From Parachlamydiales bacterium (lineage in GTDB: Bacteria > Chlamydiota > Chlamydiia > Chlamydiales > JABDDJ01), in NCBI GenBank assembly GCA_041671045.1, contig JBAZCF010000011.1, positions 62,001-126,000 of the forward strand: a DNA stretch of 64,000 bases. The letters run 5' to 3'. This document shows positions 9,087-17,645 of this stretch, piece by piece (positions within the stretch are counted from its first letter, which is position 1; the number at the start of each line of letters is the position of its first letter). A program made the position numbers and the translations under genes. Under the pieces are notes generated by a model that was given only the letters and a program-made list of their open reading frames with translations, made no database searches and was not told the DNA's origin.

Positions 9087-9764
9087 ATGGGCCTTGAGCA
9101 ATTACCATCCCAGATTTTTTATGTTAAAAATTGCTCCTTAGCTTCTATTGCTACAGGGGAACGAGCTAGTTCGCTTCAAGAATTACGTGACAAAATAGCA
9201 ACAGTGGAGGAGGGCTGCTTATACCACCACTTTTGGGGCGACAGGATGAATACACAGTTTGTGCATACCCAGCATCACAATGACTTTGCGAGCTGGGTAT
9301 ACCATAGGCTGCATGATCAAATATTAGCAGAGAAACTAAGCATCATTGACCCTACGGAATTTGAAAACTTAGAGCTGTTAAGACAAGAATTATTAGAAAC
9401 AATCGAACAGCGTTTAGACAATTATGAAATTGTATTGTGGACAAGGAAAGAAGATCAATTTCATTTTGTAGGTTCTACCATTGTGGTATTTGACAGCTCG
9501 TTAGAGATAAAGACACCCGAAGAATTAGTAAAGATTATTCCCCAACTGTCCCCTAATAGTATTTTCTATCATTTCATTGATTCTAGACTACGGACCGCGG
9601 AAAAAACAGACGATTTTACGTTATGGTTGAGGCAATTTGGAACTAAGTATGAGGGTCTTATTGAGGAAATTCAAGTTATTGATCCTTATTTCTTATCGTT
9701 GACTCAACTTAAAGATGAATTAGCACGCATTGCAAACGAATACTTCAAGGAGCCCCATGACTAA
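9087..9764 (+). CDS. DUF5752-like protein, companion of TreT
   Basis: The 225-residue protein consists of two related halves (about 28-110 and 150-222). Each has a pattern of helix, then (L/I)YHHF or FYHF, a run to DFxxWx, and an IDPxxxxLxxLxxEL helix. It therefore arose by internal duplication. This repeat and the position immediately before TreT fit the DUF5752 family, whose biochemical role is not known to me. The last 8 nt overlap the TreT start, implying coupled translation. A regulatory or scaffold role for trehalose synthesis is only an inference from context. No catalytic motif is visible. Confidence 0.6.
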   Translation: MGLEQLPSQIFYVKNCSLASIATGERASSLQELRDKIATVEEGCLYHHFWGDRMNTQFVHTQHHNDFASWVYHRLHDQILAEKLSIIDPTEFENLELLRQELLETIEQRLDNYEIVLWTRKEDQFHFVGSTIVVFDSSLEIKTPEELVKIIPQLSPNSIFYHFIDSRLRTAEKTDDFTLWLRQFGTKYEGLIEEIQVIDPYFLSLTQLKDELARIANEYFKEPHD

Positions 9765-11040
9765 TCTCTTAGATCAATACAGGGAAGTTGTGGGGGATGA
9801 GATCATCTCTGAACTTTTGCAGATGGGAGAAATATTAAAAGGGAAAAAAATCCTCCATGTGAATTCGACCAAATCCGGTGGAGGGGTTGCTGAGATTTTG
9901 ATGACAATGACCCATTTGACTTCAGCTTTAGGCATAGAAACCCAATGGGAAGTCATTACAGGTAATGCGGATTTCTTTGAATGCACAAAACAATTTCATA
10001 ATGCTATTCAAGGCTATAAGCAGATTATCCCCCATCCCCATTTGCTAAAAGTTTACAAAGAAATCAATGAGGAGAATGCTGAGCGCCTGCGCCCCCATCT
10101 TGAAAATGCTGATGTGGTGTTTATTCATGATCCACAACCTGCAGCACTTATTGAAGCATTTCCTAAAAGACAAAATAAATGGATCTGGCGCTGCCATATA
10201 GATGCATCCAATCCTAACCGGGCTATATGGAAATTTCTGCGGCAATTTGTAGTTCATTACGATGCCAGCATTTTCTCTTTAGTGGATTATGTACAGCCGC
10301 TCCCCCACCCTATTTATTTGATACCGCCGAGTATAGACCCCTTCAACGAGAAAAATATCCCTTTGAGCGAGGATAAGATCAAAGATATTTTCCCTAGATT
10401 TGGCATAGATCCTAATAGGAATATGATCTTGCAAGTCTCTCGCTTCGATTATTTCAAAGATCCCATCGGTGTAATAGAAGCTTACCGCCTAGCGAAGAAA
10501 TTCAATCATGGCCTACAGTTAGTTCTCGCTGGAGGCGGCGCCCCTGATGATCCGGAGGGGGAAATGGTATTGAGGGAGGTTAAAGCAGCAGCTGAAAGCG
10601 ATCCCGATATCCATATTCTCTATCTTCCCCCGGACTCACACCTCACCATCAATGCCTTGCAAAGGGCTGCCGATATTGTTATTCAAAAATCTGTTAAAGA
10701 AGGGTTTGGATTAACTGTCACAGAAGCACTCTGGAAAAATAAGCCGGTCATTGGCGGTAATTGCGGCGGTATTCGACTGCAGGTTCATAATTACCAAACG
10801 GGATTCCTGGTTAACACTCCTGAAGGTGCTGCTGAACGCATCCGCTATCTGTTGCAGAACCCCGCGCTAAGGGATGAAATGGGCCGCAAAGGCTACAAAT
10901 TCGTGCATGATAATTTCCTTATCACAAGGCATCTTAGAGACTATCTCACACTAATACTTTCACTATTAAGACCCTCAAATAATCATAGGATAGAAGTCCA
11001 TAAAATGGGTTTTCATGAAAGTATTAAACCCGGAATTTAA
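9757..11040 (+). CDS. treT: Trehalose glycosyltransferring synthase, GT4 family
   Basis: The 427-residue GT-B fold glycosyltransferase opens with the TreT-type segment ILHVNSTKSGGGVAEIL (about 33-49). It later has the GT4 donor site (VIQKSVKEGFGLTVTEALW), with Lys and the ExxGLxxxE motif intact, and ends with the family-typical FLITRHLRDYL helix. TreT makes trehalose from NDP-glucose and glucose, reversibly, without a phosphate intermediate. The ATG at 9757 was preferred over an upstream TTG because AAGGAG lies 5-10 nt before it. The last ~25 residues have no equivalent in TreT and coincide with the junction to an OtsA fragment, so the tail may be acquired sequence. Confidence 0.85.
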   Translation: MTNLLDQYREVVGDEIISELLQMGEILKGKKILHVNSTKSGGGVAEILMTMTHLTSALGIETQWEVITGNADFFECTKQFHNAIQGYKQIIPHPHLLKVYKEINEENAERLRPHLENADVVFIHDPQPAALIEAFPKRQNKWIWRCHIDASNPNRAIWKFLRQFVVHYDASIFSLVDYVQPLPHPIYLIPPSIDPFNEKNIPLSEDKIKDIFPRFGIDPNRNMILQVSRFDYFKDPIGVIEAYRLAKKFNHGLQLVLAGGGAPDDPEGEMVLREVKAAAESDPDIHILYLPPDSHLTINALQRAADIVIQKSVKEGFGLTVTEALWKNKPVIGGNCGGIRLQVHNYQTGFLVNTPEGAAERIRYLLQNPALRDEMGRKGYKFVHDNFLITRHLRDYLTLILSLLRPSNNHRIEVHKMGFHESIKPGI

Positions 11041-11299
11041 CTTAGAATCCTTCCTTCAATATGAGGCCTTGCTCATCAATCCTTATGATGTGGAAGGTGT
11101 TGCTGAAACCATCTTTAAAGGTCTGATGCTACCTCCCGGCGAATGCAAAAAAAGAATGCGTAAGATGAGACGTAATGTACAGCATTATGATGTTTTCTGG
11201 TGGGTGCGCAGTTTTCTGCAATCAGCGATTTCAAAAAACTTAGAAGATTTTCCGGTGATCGAGGAGTTCACAACCAGTGAGATTGCCGATGATGAGTAA
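10991..11299 (+). pseudogene. C-terminal remnant of trehalose-6-phosphate synthase (OtsA)
   Basis: In the +1 frame relative to TreT, an open stretch encodes about 94 residues from an ATG at 11015. Its start (LNPEFNLESFLQYEALLINPYDVEGVAE, quoted in two parts: LNPEFNLESFLQ and YEALLINPYDVEGVAE) matches the last part of GT20 synthases, where 'SEFAGAA..ALLVNPYD.EGVA' precedes the C-terminal helices. The following KRMRKMRRNVQHYDVFWWVRS fits the OtsA terminal helix in pattern. Only roughly the last fifth of an OtsA is left, without substrate-binding or catalytic parts. It overlaps the end of TreT by 26 nt. I read it as the relic of an otsA gene disrupted by the arrival of the DUF5752-treT pair. It could still be translated. 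Confidence 0.65.
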
Positions 11300-11319
11300 T
11301 GCAACGTGGATTTCTAAAA

Positions 11320-11339
11320 GGAGGATCCGAAGACCCTCC
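11320..11339. terminator. Short hairpin after the TreT/OtsA remnant
   Basis: GGAGGATC and GACCCTCC pair with one mismatch around a CGAA loop. The hairpin is placed 20 nt after the remnant's stop and before the 3' end of the convergent MFS gene. There is no strong T tract, so its strength is uncertain. Confidence 0.4.
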
Positions 11340-11359
11340 CTTGAATCAATGCTTATGAT

Positions 11360-12607
11360 CTAATCCAGCGATTCAGCCAAAACGGGTTGAACGAGGGTTT
11401 TATCTTTAGGTTCAGTAGCATATAGAATCATAAATCCAGCTGAAGCGAGTGCAACAGCGACGGGAATAACGGACACACCATAAGTCAATGCAAGGGAAAC
11501 TGTTGGGCCACCCATCGCATTAATCACGCTTCCCATAGCTGTATGGAATGCATAACCGAAAATCATGATGATCATATTAGCTACGGCTGTTGTCAATCCT
11601 GCAACTCCTTCACGCACATATGTGGACGCTTTATAGATAGCGAGGATCTGATAAGCGCAGCAAACGCCGATGACAGCAAAGCTTATGCTGATAGCGCTAG
11701 GAGATACCTGCCAGTAGAGGAATGAAAAGAAGCTAGCGGCCATGACCACACCTGCTACAATGATAGTCATCAAATAGCTGCCGATCTTCTCCGCAATAAA
11801 GCTAAGAACCGGGGCTCCAAAGCACATTCCAATAAATATCATGGAAGGGAGGCTAGCGGCAACGGCACCATCGTACCCGTAAACCTGCTTTAAGAAAGCT
11901 GTACCCCAAACATCGGCAAACCCTTCTAAAGGGCCGACCATCATACCTGCTAATATACAGGACCAAACAACGCGTTTATTACTGATAACTTCTTTGATGT
12001 CGGACATCACAGTTGTTTGAGGAGCACTGGTGACGTTAGGGACAATCCAATACGTAACTGCAGCCAAGACTACACCCACTACGGCGAACAATTCTACGAC
12101 TGAATGGTATCCGAAAACTTCGCGCATATAGCTAACAGGTCCGCCGCCATAGATTGCGCCGATCAGACCGATCATAACGGAAAAGCTCAACATACGGGGA
12201 AATCTTTCTTCACTAAAGGTCATGCGGATGATTTTGAAGACACCTAATATCGCAGCGGAAGAGCCCATTCCAATCATAAGTCTCCCTATGATGGGGTACA
12301 TCCAATGTTCTGCAAAAATCAAGGGAAGTAAGCCCAAAACGGAGAGGAGGATACAGCCTGTCATGATTTTCTTAGGACCGTAACGGTCAAGCATAATCCC
12401 GATAGGTAAGTGCATAAGGGAGTAGCCGATATAATAAACGCCGGAAAATTGGCCGAATGCAGCTGCGCCAATATCGAATTGCAGCATGATGTCATCCAAC
12501 ATGATGTTGGGCATAACTCTTAATATATATTGGTAAGCATAAAATACCGAAGCGATAATCCAAACGGTCCAGGCGATTGCACGGGAATTTGAAAAAGACG
12601 AGGTCAT
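11360..12607 (-). CDS. MFS transporter
   Basis: The 415-residue, 12-helix major facilitator protein has the loop 2-3 signature in the form GIMLDRYGPKKIM (about 71-83). The N-terminal half carries FYAYQYILRVMPN, typical of an MFS group found in intracellular gamma-proteobacteria and chlamydiae that takes up amino acids or nucleosides. A central cytoplasmic loop near residue 200 separates two six-helix halves. The start codon has a good GAAGGA seven nt upstream. It is monocistronic by its neighbours' orientation. Uptake of a host metabolite is a reasonable inference; the substrate is unknown. Confidence 0.8.
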   Translation of the reverse strand: MTSSFSNSRAIAWTVWIIASVFYAYQYILRVMPNIMLDDIMLQFDIGAAAFGQFSGVYYIGYSLMHLPIGIMLDRYGPKKIMTGCILLSVLGLLPLIFAEHWMYPIIGRLMIGMGSSAAILGVFKIIRMTFSEERFPRMLSFSVMIGLIGAIYGGGPVSYMREVFGYHSVVELFAVVGVVLAAVTYWIVPNVTSAPQTTVMSDIKEVISNKRVVWSCILAGMMVGPLEGFADVWGTAFLKQVYGYDGAVAASLPSMIFIGMCFGAPVLSFIAEKIGSYLMTIIVAGVVMAASFFSFLYWQVSPSAISISFAVIGVCCAYQILAIYKASTYVREGVAGLTTAVANMIIMIFGYAFHTAMGSVINAMGGPTVSLALTYGVSVIPVAVALASAGFMILYATEPKDKTLVQPVLAESLD

Positions 12608-12969
12608 TATTTTTTCCTTCTTAAACTAATTTTATTTTTTTCTGATCTATAGAGCTGTAGGAACAAAATATTATTACTGTGCCTTGGGGCACAGGAGGAT
12701 AAGAGAAAGAAGCGCGGGGAAATAAGCAGGAGCTTTAGCTTCTGAATGGAAGCATTGAAAATTGCTTTTGGAGTTTATGGGGTGCGTTGGCTTTTTCATG
12801 CTTTTATTATAGCACGCTGAGGCTAAAGATGCAAGGAAAAAGTTAACACTTCGGGGCTTGACAAAGGACATCTCGCGAAAACCAAATTAAAATTTTTCTT
12901 CCACAAATATCTTTCCTTATGGTACGTATTTCTACTCTGTACACGATACTTTACACGTAAGGTAACATA
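12608..12969. other. 362-nt divergent intergenic region
   Basis: This gap separates the divergently transcribed MFS and DUF1207 genes and should carry both promoters. It includes a hairpin at 12677-12694 (CTGTGCC/GGCACAG) and a perfect -35-like TTGACA at 12858-12863 without an equally good -10 at the usual distance. No gene is supported here. Confidence 0.4.
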
Positions 12970-14154
12970 ATGCGATTTTTCTCTTTTTTTGCTTTACTCG
13001 TCACTGTGATGATGGGCTCACTACACGCGAATGACATGGGTTCTAACTGTCACTGCACAGCCGAAAGCCACTGCGGTTGCATGGACGGAAAACCTTGCAG
13101 CTGCAACGGACCTGCCACTGGTTCCAACCAATCTGCTAACTCTCAAATTGCTTGCTCCTCAGAAAGCTCGTACACGGTTGACTTAAGTAATTCCCCTTGC
13201 GATGCTTATCTTCCCCGGGGAGAGTATTTTCAAGGAGACAGCTATTATTCACAGGATGCAAACTGGTATTCTGAAGGTTATGACTGCTGCGACACACAAT
13301 CCCGTTATTGCTGCCCAAACTTCTTATGGGTAGATGATACAGCTAACTGGCCTTGCTGCTTAACAGGCGGATGGATGCCGCAACGTCCTCCCCTTTTCAG
13401 ACCATTGATCGCCGACCCCCGCCAAATTACTTATTCCGTAGGTTGGAGATATAATGACCAAGCTTTTACAAAAGATGTCATCGACGTTTCCTACTTTGAT
13501 ACCTTCCCTGTCTATGGCTGGTGCAATGCATGGCTATGCGGCGATAAATTACAGATAGATTTAGATGGCTGCTTATGGGCGGTATTTGATCCATGCACCT
13601 ACTCTTCTCCTCTAATGAATGCCGACTATTATGTAGGTATCCATGTTAACTATGCTTTTGAGAATTGGTCAGCTAGAGGTAGAGTATTCCACATCTCCTC
13701 CCACGTGGGCGATGAATTCTTACTCAACCACCCACACTTCGTTCGACGTAACCCCAGCGCTGAATACCTTGACTTTTTCATCTCCTATCAGTGGTTCAAC
13801 GACCTACGTTTATACGGAGGCTTAGGAGCAGTTTTGGAACAGGACAGCTCATTTGAGACTGGTAGATTCTATTCCGAATGCGGTTTTGAAGCACGTATCA
13901 CCTCTCTAGGTATTCTTGACATATGTAATGACCTCTACCGCGTGCCTTTTGTTGCAGCGCACTTCAGATTCAATAAGGACTTCAAACGCCACTTTGACGC
14001 TACCTATGTGCTTGGTTATGAAATCGGTAAAACAAATTGTTTACAACCGCGTCTGAGATTCTTCTTAGAATATCATGACGGTTACTCTGTGGAAGGACAG
14101 TGGTCCTGCACACCGACGAATTATTTCTCCATTCGCGCATCTTACGGTTTCTAA
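12970..14154 (+). CDS. Cys-rich DUF1207 outer-membrane protein
   Basis: The 394-residue protein has a signal peptide (residues 1-20, LHA/ND). A Cys-dense segment follows, with six Cys between 27 and 45, and then further Cys pairs (YDCCD, YCCP, WPCC). From about residue 150 it becomes an alternating beta-rich DUF1207 domain (DPRQITYSVGWRYND, FDTFPVYGW) ending in Phe (ASYGF), as outer-membrane barrels do. The Cys-rich periplasmic or surface part fits a disulfide-linked envelope of the chlamydial kind; that is inference. The gene lies 9 nt upstream of a single-span membrane protein gene and is likely co-transcribed with it. Confidence 0.75.
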   Translation: MRFFSFFALLVTVMMGSLHANDMGSNCHCTAESHCGCMDGKPCSCNGPATGSNQSANSQIACSSESSYTVDLSNSPCDAYLPRGEYFQGDSYYSQDANWYSEGYDCCDTQSRYCCPNFLWVDDTANWPCCLTGGWMPQRPPLFRPLIADPRQITYSVGWRYNDQAFTKDVIDVSYFDTFPVYGWCNAWLCGDKLQIDLDGCLWAVFDPCTYSSPLMNADYYVGIHVNYAFENWSARGRVFHISSHVGDEFLLNHPHFVRRNPSAEYLDFFISYQWFNDLRLYGGLGAVLEQDSSFETGRFYSECGFEARITSLGILDICNDLYRVPFVAAHFRFNKDFKRHFDATYVLGYEIGKTNCLQPRLRFFLEYHDGYSVEGQWSCTPTNYFSIRASYGF

Positions 14155-14163
14155 AGGATTATT

Positions 14164-15048
14164 ATGCCTGAGCAAGATGAGTTCGACCACAGACCTTCTC
14201 AAGGTGAATTCGACCGCAAACCTTCCTTAGATGAAAGTAAGTTCATTCGGGAGAGTTATAGCAGCGATCCATTTCCTCCTTGGATCTGGCTCGCTGTTAT
14301 AGCGTGTATTGCAGCCGTTTTGTGGGGCTCAGCTAATTGGTTTCAGCAAGAAAGGACGGAATCTATTGAGAAAAGTCCATTCTTGCAGGTGACCAACCGT
14401 CAAATGTCGTTATTTTTATGGCAGTTCTCAGAGTACATGCGCCCCAATGTCCCCGTGAAAGAAGGATATATGCCCGGGTTTAACTATACTGAGGGCAAAG
14501 TATCCATTATACCGGGCGAAGCTGAAAACATTGTTGCAGCGCCTCCCGAAGTTATCTTTTTATACCACACTTGGGCTAGGCTCCTAAAACCTGAAACTAT
14601 AGTACGTACAGTTACATTAGACACGTTTAAAGAATTTCTGCAGGTACTGCCTGAATGGCAGCCTGAAAACTGGAAAGATGCACCCCAAAGTTATAAAGAT
14701 TTAGTTGCCAATTTGGATACTATTAAAGCAGATCAATTTGCTGCTAAATCCCGTTCACTCCCCTTAGAAGTTGAGATAGCCCTTATTGGCTGGCTTAACT
14801 ATTTCAAAGAAGGCGGTCAAATTGATTCGACTGTTCCTACGTATGAGGAAATGGAAGATTTTCTTGAACGTCATCCTAATTACAACAGGAACTTTTGGCG
14901 CAACATCGTCTATAAGACCCATCCCGATTATCTGATCAAAATTGCGAATGGCAAGTTTGATCCAAAGGCAAAGGTCAATCCTAGGGAAATAGCAGGCTTT
15001 TTGCGTGTCGCGTTTTATAACGACAAGGTTGCTGAAAGCCAGAAGTAG
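14164..15048 (+). CDS. Hypothetical single-span membrane protein, operon partner of DUF1207 protein
   Basis: This 294-residue protein was not recognised. It begins with an acidic, repeat-like cytoplasmic segment in which EFDHRPSQG and EFDRKPSLD are near copies. One transmembrane helix (about residues 39-58, Trp-flanked) follows, and then a mostly helical soluble domain of about 230 residues rich in Trp and Pro. The N-in, C-out topology would place the large domain in the periplasm. It starts 9 nt after the outer-membrane gene with AAAGGA as its ribosome site, which suggests a joint envelope function. No enzymatic motif is seen. Confidence 0.6.
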   Translation: MPEQDEFDHRPSQGEFDRKPSLDESKFIRESYSSDPFPPWIWLAVIACIAAVLWGSANWFQQERTESIEKSPFLQVTNRQMSLFLWQFSEYMRPNVPVKEGYMPGFNYTEGKVSIIPGEAENIVAAPPEVIFLYHTWARLLKPETIVRTVTLDTFKEFLQVLPEWQPENWKDAPQSYKDLVANLDTIKADQFAAKSRSLPLEVEIALIGWLNYFKEGGQIDSTVPTYEEMEDFLERHPNYNRNFWRNIVYKTHPDYLIKIANGKFDPKAKVNPREIAGFLRVAFYNDKVAESQK

Positions 15049-15084
15049 TTTGTTCTGTAAGAGGCTATCAGTAGAACTTCTGTG

Positions 15085-15130
15085 TGCGTTCATAAAAACG
15101 CTACAAAAACTTCTCCACAGACAACTTCTT
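15085..15130. repeat. Degenerate copy of the end of the 37.9-kb palindromic element
   Basis: TGCGTTCATAAAAACGCTAC and the following AACTTCTCCACAG closely resemble the right outer end of the inverted-repeat element near 38.36-38.41 kb (TGCGTTCAAATAAAACGCTAC, then AACTTCTCTGCAG). A 13-nt block seen in the full element is missing. It lies between two convergent genes. It may be a relic of a second insertion; chance similarity is not excluded. Confidence 0.4.
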
Positions 15131-15140
15131 GCCTGCAAGC

Positions 15141-17267
15141 TTACTTGACGATAACGAAGCCGTCGTCTAGTACCGGACCGGTTTTTCCGATAGGCAGCTC
15201 GCCTTTAAAGAAATCTCTGTAAACACTTAAGCCTTGTTTAGCGTTCTGAATACAATAGAAACAATTGGAAAGCCACTCGGAACCTTTTATTGTTCCTGCC
15301 GCAAGATTGCACTTGTAGCGTGCTGTTATTTTCTCTTTCCAATACTCCGGAGAACCAAACAATAACACTGGTGTAGCTGCAGTGACGCCGATCTTACGCC
15401 TGACTTCTTCTAAGCTATATTCGAAATCGGTTCCAATTCCTCCCGTGAGGAAAATCGGAAAATCTAAATTAAATTCAGCTTGCCTTTCCACCAGCTTATC
15501 CAGCCGATAAGTCATTTTTGCATCGATATAGGCATTTTGTCTTTGCTCATTGACAACTGCTCCTGTCTTGACACGGAAGTCCACGATATTAGCACAGGAT
15601 AAAATCCCGAGTTCTTTTGCGACGCGATTTCCCACTTCCATAGCGCCCGGTCCGCCACCTGTTACTAGCGATAAAGGGACGCCTGGATGTAACATGGGGT
15701 GGTTTACTTCATTGCGCATTTCCAATAATCCCTGCATCAGTTCACGTAATTCTTGCTCGAAAATATCTTCCAGAAGATTAGAACCATAAATTCCGAACAC
15801 TGTGGACTTAATAAACATGTCTACTTGGTGGATAGGGACAAACAGTCCGGAGTCATAACCGGCTTTTTGGGTATATTGGAGGATATTTCTTGTGACGGGA
15901 TCGACCCAGTAGGTTGGGATTGCGAATTTCTCAAGGTCATGGAGCAATGCCCTATCTTCAGCGGAGAAGAATCCTTCATATGACATCGACGGGTATTGGA
16001 AGTAAATTCCTTTCAGATGCCTTTGTACTTGATCGCCTAAAAGCATGCGCTTCATTAAGGGTGAAGGGAAGTATCTTGTAAGAAGGATTCCCTGGCTGGT
16101 GATAATGTTATCATCGATAGCTTTTAGAAATGGATAAGAAGGCTGTTGTTGAATATACCGTTCCACCATGAGTGCTTGCCGTGAGCCTTGTGCCAGGCCG
16201 GGAAAATCATGGAAGTGTGTTTCCCTAGTGACCCAATCTTCTGTTTTTAGGTTAAGCAGCTGGTCCCCTTTGACAATGAATACAGCTGATCTGGAGTCAT
16301 GTTCTCCTGATGCAGTGCTGAAGGCAGTGAAGAGGACTTCAGGATCTTCCAATGAGGCTTGCAGTTGATCGCGATCGGAGAAGAAAACGTGTTCGCGGTA
16401 GGGTTCGAGCGTGTAAAATTCGAGGGGGATATCAGTGAGTTCTCTTTTCGATTGACCATAAAGTTCATAGATATCGCCTGAAGCCTTTGTGTCGGGCTGT
16501 AATATGGATGCTGAAGTATGGTGATAGCCGGGAGATAAATATTCGTCTATCACTCTGCCAAAAACAGTACGGATATGCAGGGGTAGGGTGCGTACAAGGA
16601 GTAGTTCGTTTTCCGATTCTATATTGCGGGCGTGAAGGGGTTTCCATTCTTGGTGGAGGCGAAGCAGGTCGCGGGTGGAGATGTTAGTGCTGAGAGCTAG
16701 ACCGAGTGTAGGGAGAAATCCGCGTACGGTAGGTCCATATTCGACGCGACCATTTTGCAAGGAAAGATAAGCCACAGTCCTTCCATCGACTTTATCAAGG
16801 ATTAGATCGGAGCTTCCTTGCAATCCCCCTAAGGATAGGAGCGGGGCGCCCCAACGGTCGGATCGTCCGAACATGCGGAAAAGATAGTCAGGATTTCGGA
16901 CACGCCTTCTTTCATCGGCGGCGAAAAGCTTACCGATCTTAGCACCTACTTTAATATAAGGGAGCATTTCCTTAGCCAGCTCCCCTATCGCATTCAGGTT
17001 GACGTGCACTAGGGCAGTGCGGCTGGTTTTATCTAATTCAATATGGGTGCTGATTCCATCCACACCGACTTGTGCAAGTGTACTTTTGATATTAAAAAGG
17101 ACACGCTGGATATCGATTTGAAAGCCCACAAACAAGGGGGAGATATCTTGAATGAGAATGATTGCTTGCGCATGTTTTTCATTGATAAAGGTGATTTCTT
17201 TAACCACACCATCAGGGGTGACGAGGTCGTAATGATAAGAAATCAAAGGATGGAAGGCGTTATTCAT
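15141..17267 (-). CDS. Large LOG-family (lysine decarboxylase-like fold) protein
   Basis: The protein is 708 residues. The last ~270 residues form a LOG-type Rossmann domain, with VTGGGPGAMEVGNR and LTGGIGTDFEYSLEEV in place of the GGGxGLM and PGGxGTxxE motifs of cytokinin-activating phosphoribohydrolases. The N-terminal ~430 residues have no family I recognise. The long architecture is that of a conserved chlamydial protein rather than a stand-alone LOG. The GIGTDFE version keeps the Gly-Gly-x-Gly-Thr core and a Glu, so nucleotide binding is likely and hydrolysis possible. It is transcribed alone, divergent from the MYG1 operon. Confidence 0.65.
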   Translation of the reverse strand: MNNAFHPLISYHYDLVTPDGVVKEITFINEKHAQAIILIQDISPLFVGFQIDIQRVLFNIKSTLAQVGVDGISTHIELDKTSRTALVHVNLNAIGELAKEMLPYIKVGAKIGKLFAADERRRVRNPDYLFRMFGRSDRWGAPLLSLGGLQGSSDLILDKVDGRTVAYLSLQNGRVEYGPTVRGFLPTLGLALSTNISTRDLLRLHQEWKPLHARNIESENELLLVRTLPLHIRTVFGRVIDEYLSPGYHHTSASILQPDTKASGDIYELYGQSKRELTDIPLEFYTLEPYREHVFFSDRDQLQASLEDPEVLFTAFSTASGEHDSRSAVFIVKGDQLLNLKTEDWVTRETHFHDFPGLAQGSRQALMVERYIQQQPSYPFLKAIDDNIITSQGILLTRYFPSPLMKRMLLGDQVQRHLKGIYFQYPSMSYEGFFSAEDRALLHDLEKFAIPTYWVDPVTRNILQYTQKAGYDSGLFVPIHQVDMFIKSTVFGIYGSNLLEDIFEQELRELMQGLLEMRNEVNHPMLHPGVPLSLVTGGGPGAMEVGNRVAKELGILSCANIVDFRVKTGAVVNEQRQNAYIDAKMTYRLDKLVERQAEFNLDFPIFLTGGIGTDFEYSLEEVRRKIGVTAATPVLLFGSPEYWKEKITARYKCNLAAGTIKGSEWLSNCFYCIQNAKQGLSVYRDFFKGELPIGKTGPVLDDGFVIVK

Positions 17268-17645
17268 GGGAATTCTTCTTTAAAGGGTCTTGTTTTTTTA
17301 ACTTAAAAGAGAATTTGCCGCAACACTGTACGCCTTTTGTTCAAACAATTTCCTAAATCACTGGAATTTAGCTCTGTTTCCGGTGGGAAAACCGTTGATA
17401 AATTGTTCATTTTTTTAATTGTTCACAACCCACAGACCTAACACGCTTAAGGCTTTAAGACAGACTGATATTTATATATATCTAAATATCAAAGACTTAA
17501 ACTTCACACACTCCTAGCTTTAGTCATTATTTTTTCCCAAGTGCCTTAATCATAAGTGAATAATAAATTGTTCATAAATCGCTTCCTATTTGGGATTTAT
17601 TAGGGGTTTCTGGCAATATAGACTGTTTTCTAGGGGTTTTGAGCA
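17268..17645. promoter_or_regulatory. 378-nt divergent control region with AATTGTTCA repeats
   Basis: No gene is seen. Three exact AATTGTTCA copies occur at 17401-17409, 17417-17425 and 17566-17574, plus the related palindrome TTGTTCAAACAA near 17338-17349. Just before the MYG1 start, TAGGGGTTT followed by a GCAAT block appears twice (about 17600 and 17631). The region should hold promoters for both flanking operons. The repeats could be regulator sites, which is unproven. Confidence 0.4.

Noticed and set aside
12674..12871. 65-residue minus-strand frame before the MFS gene
   Set aside because: No ribosome site or recognisable composition; it overlaps the promoter region of the divergent DUF1207 gene.
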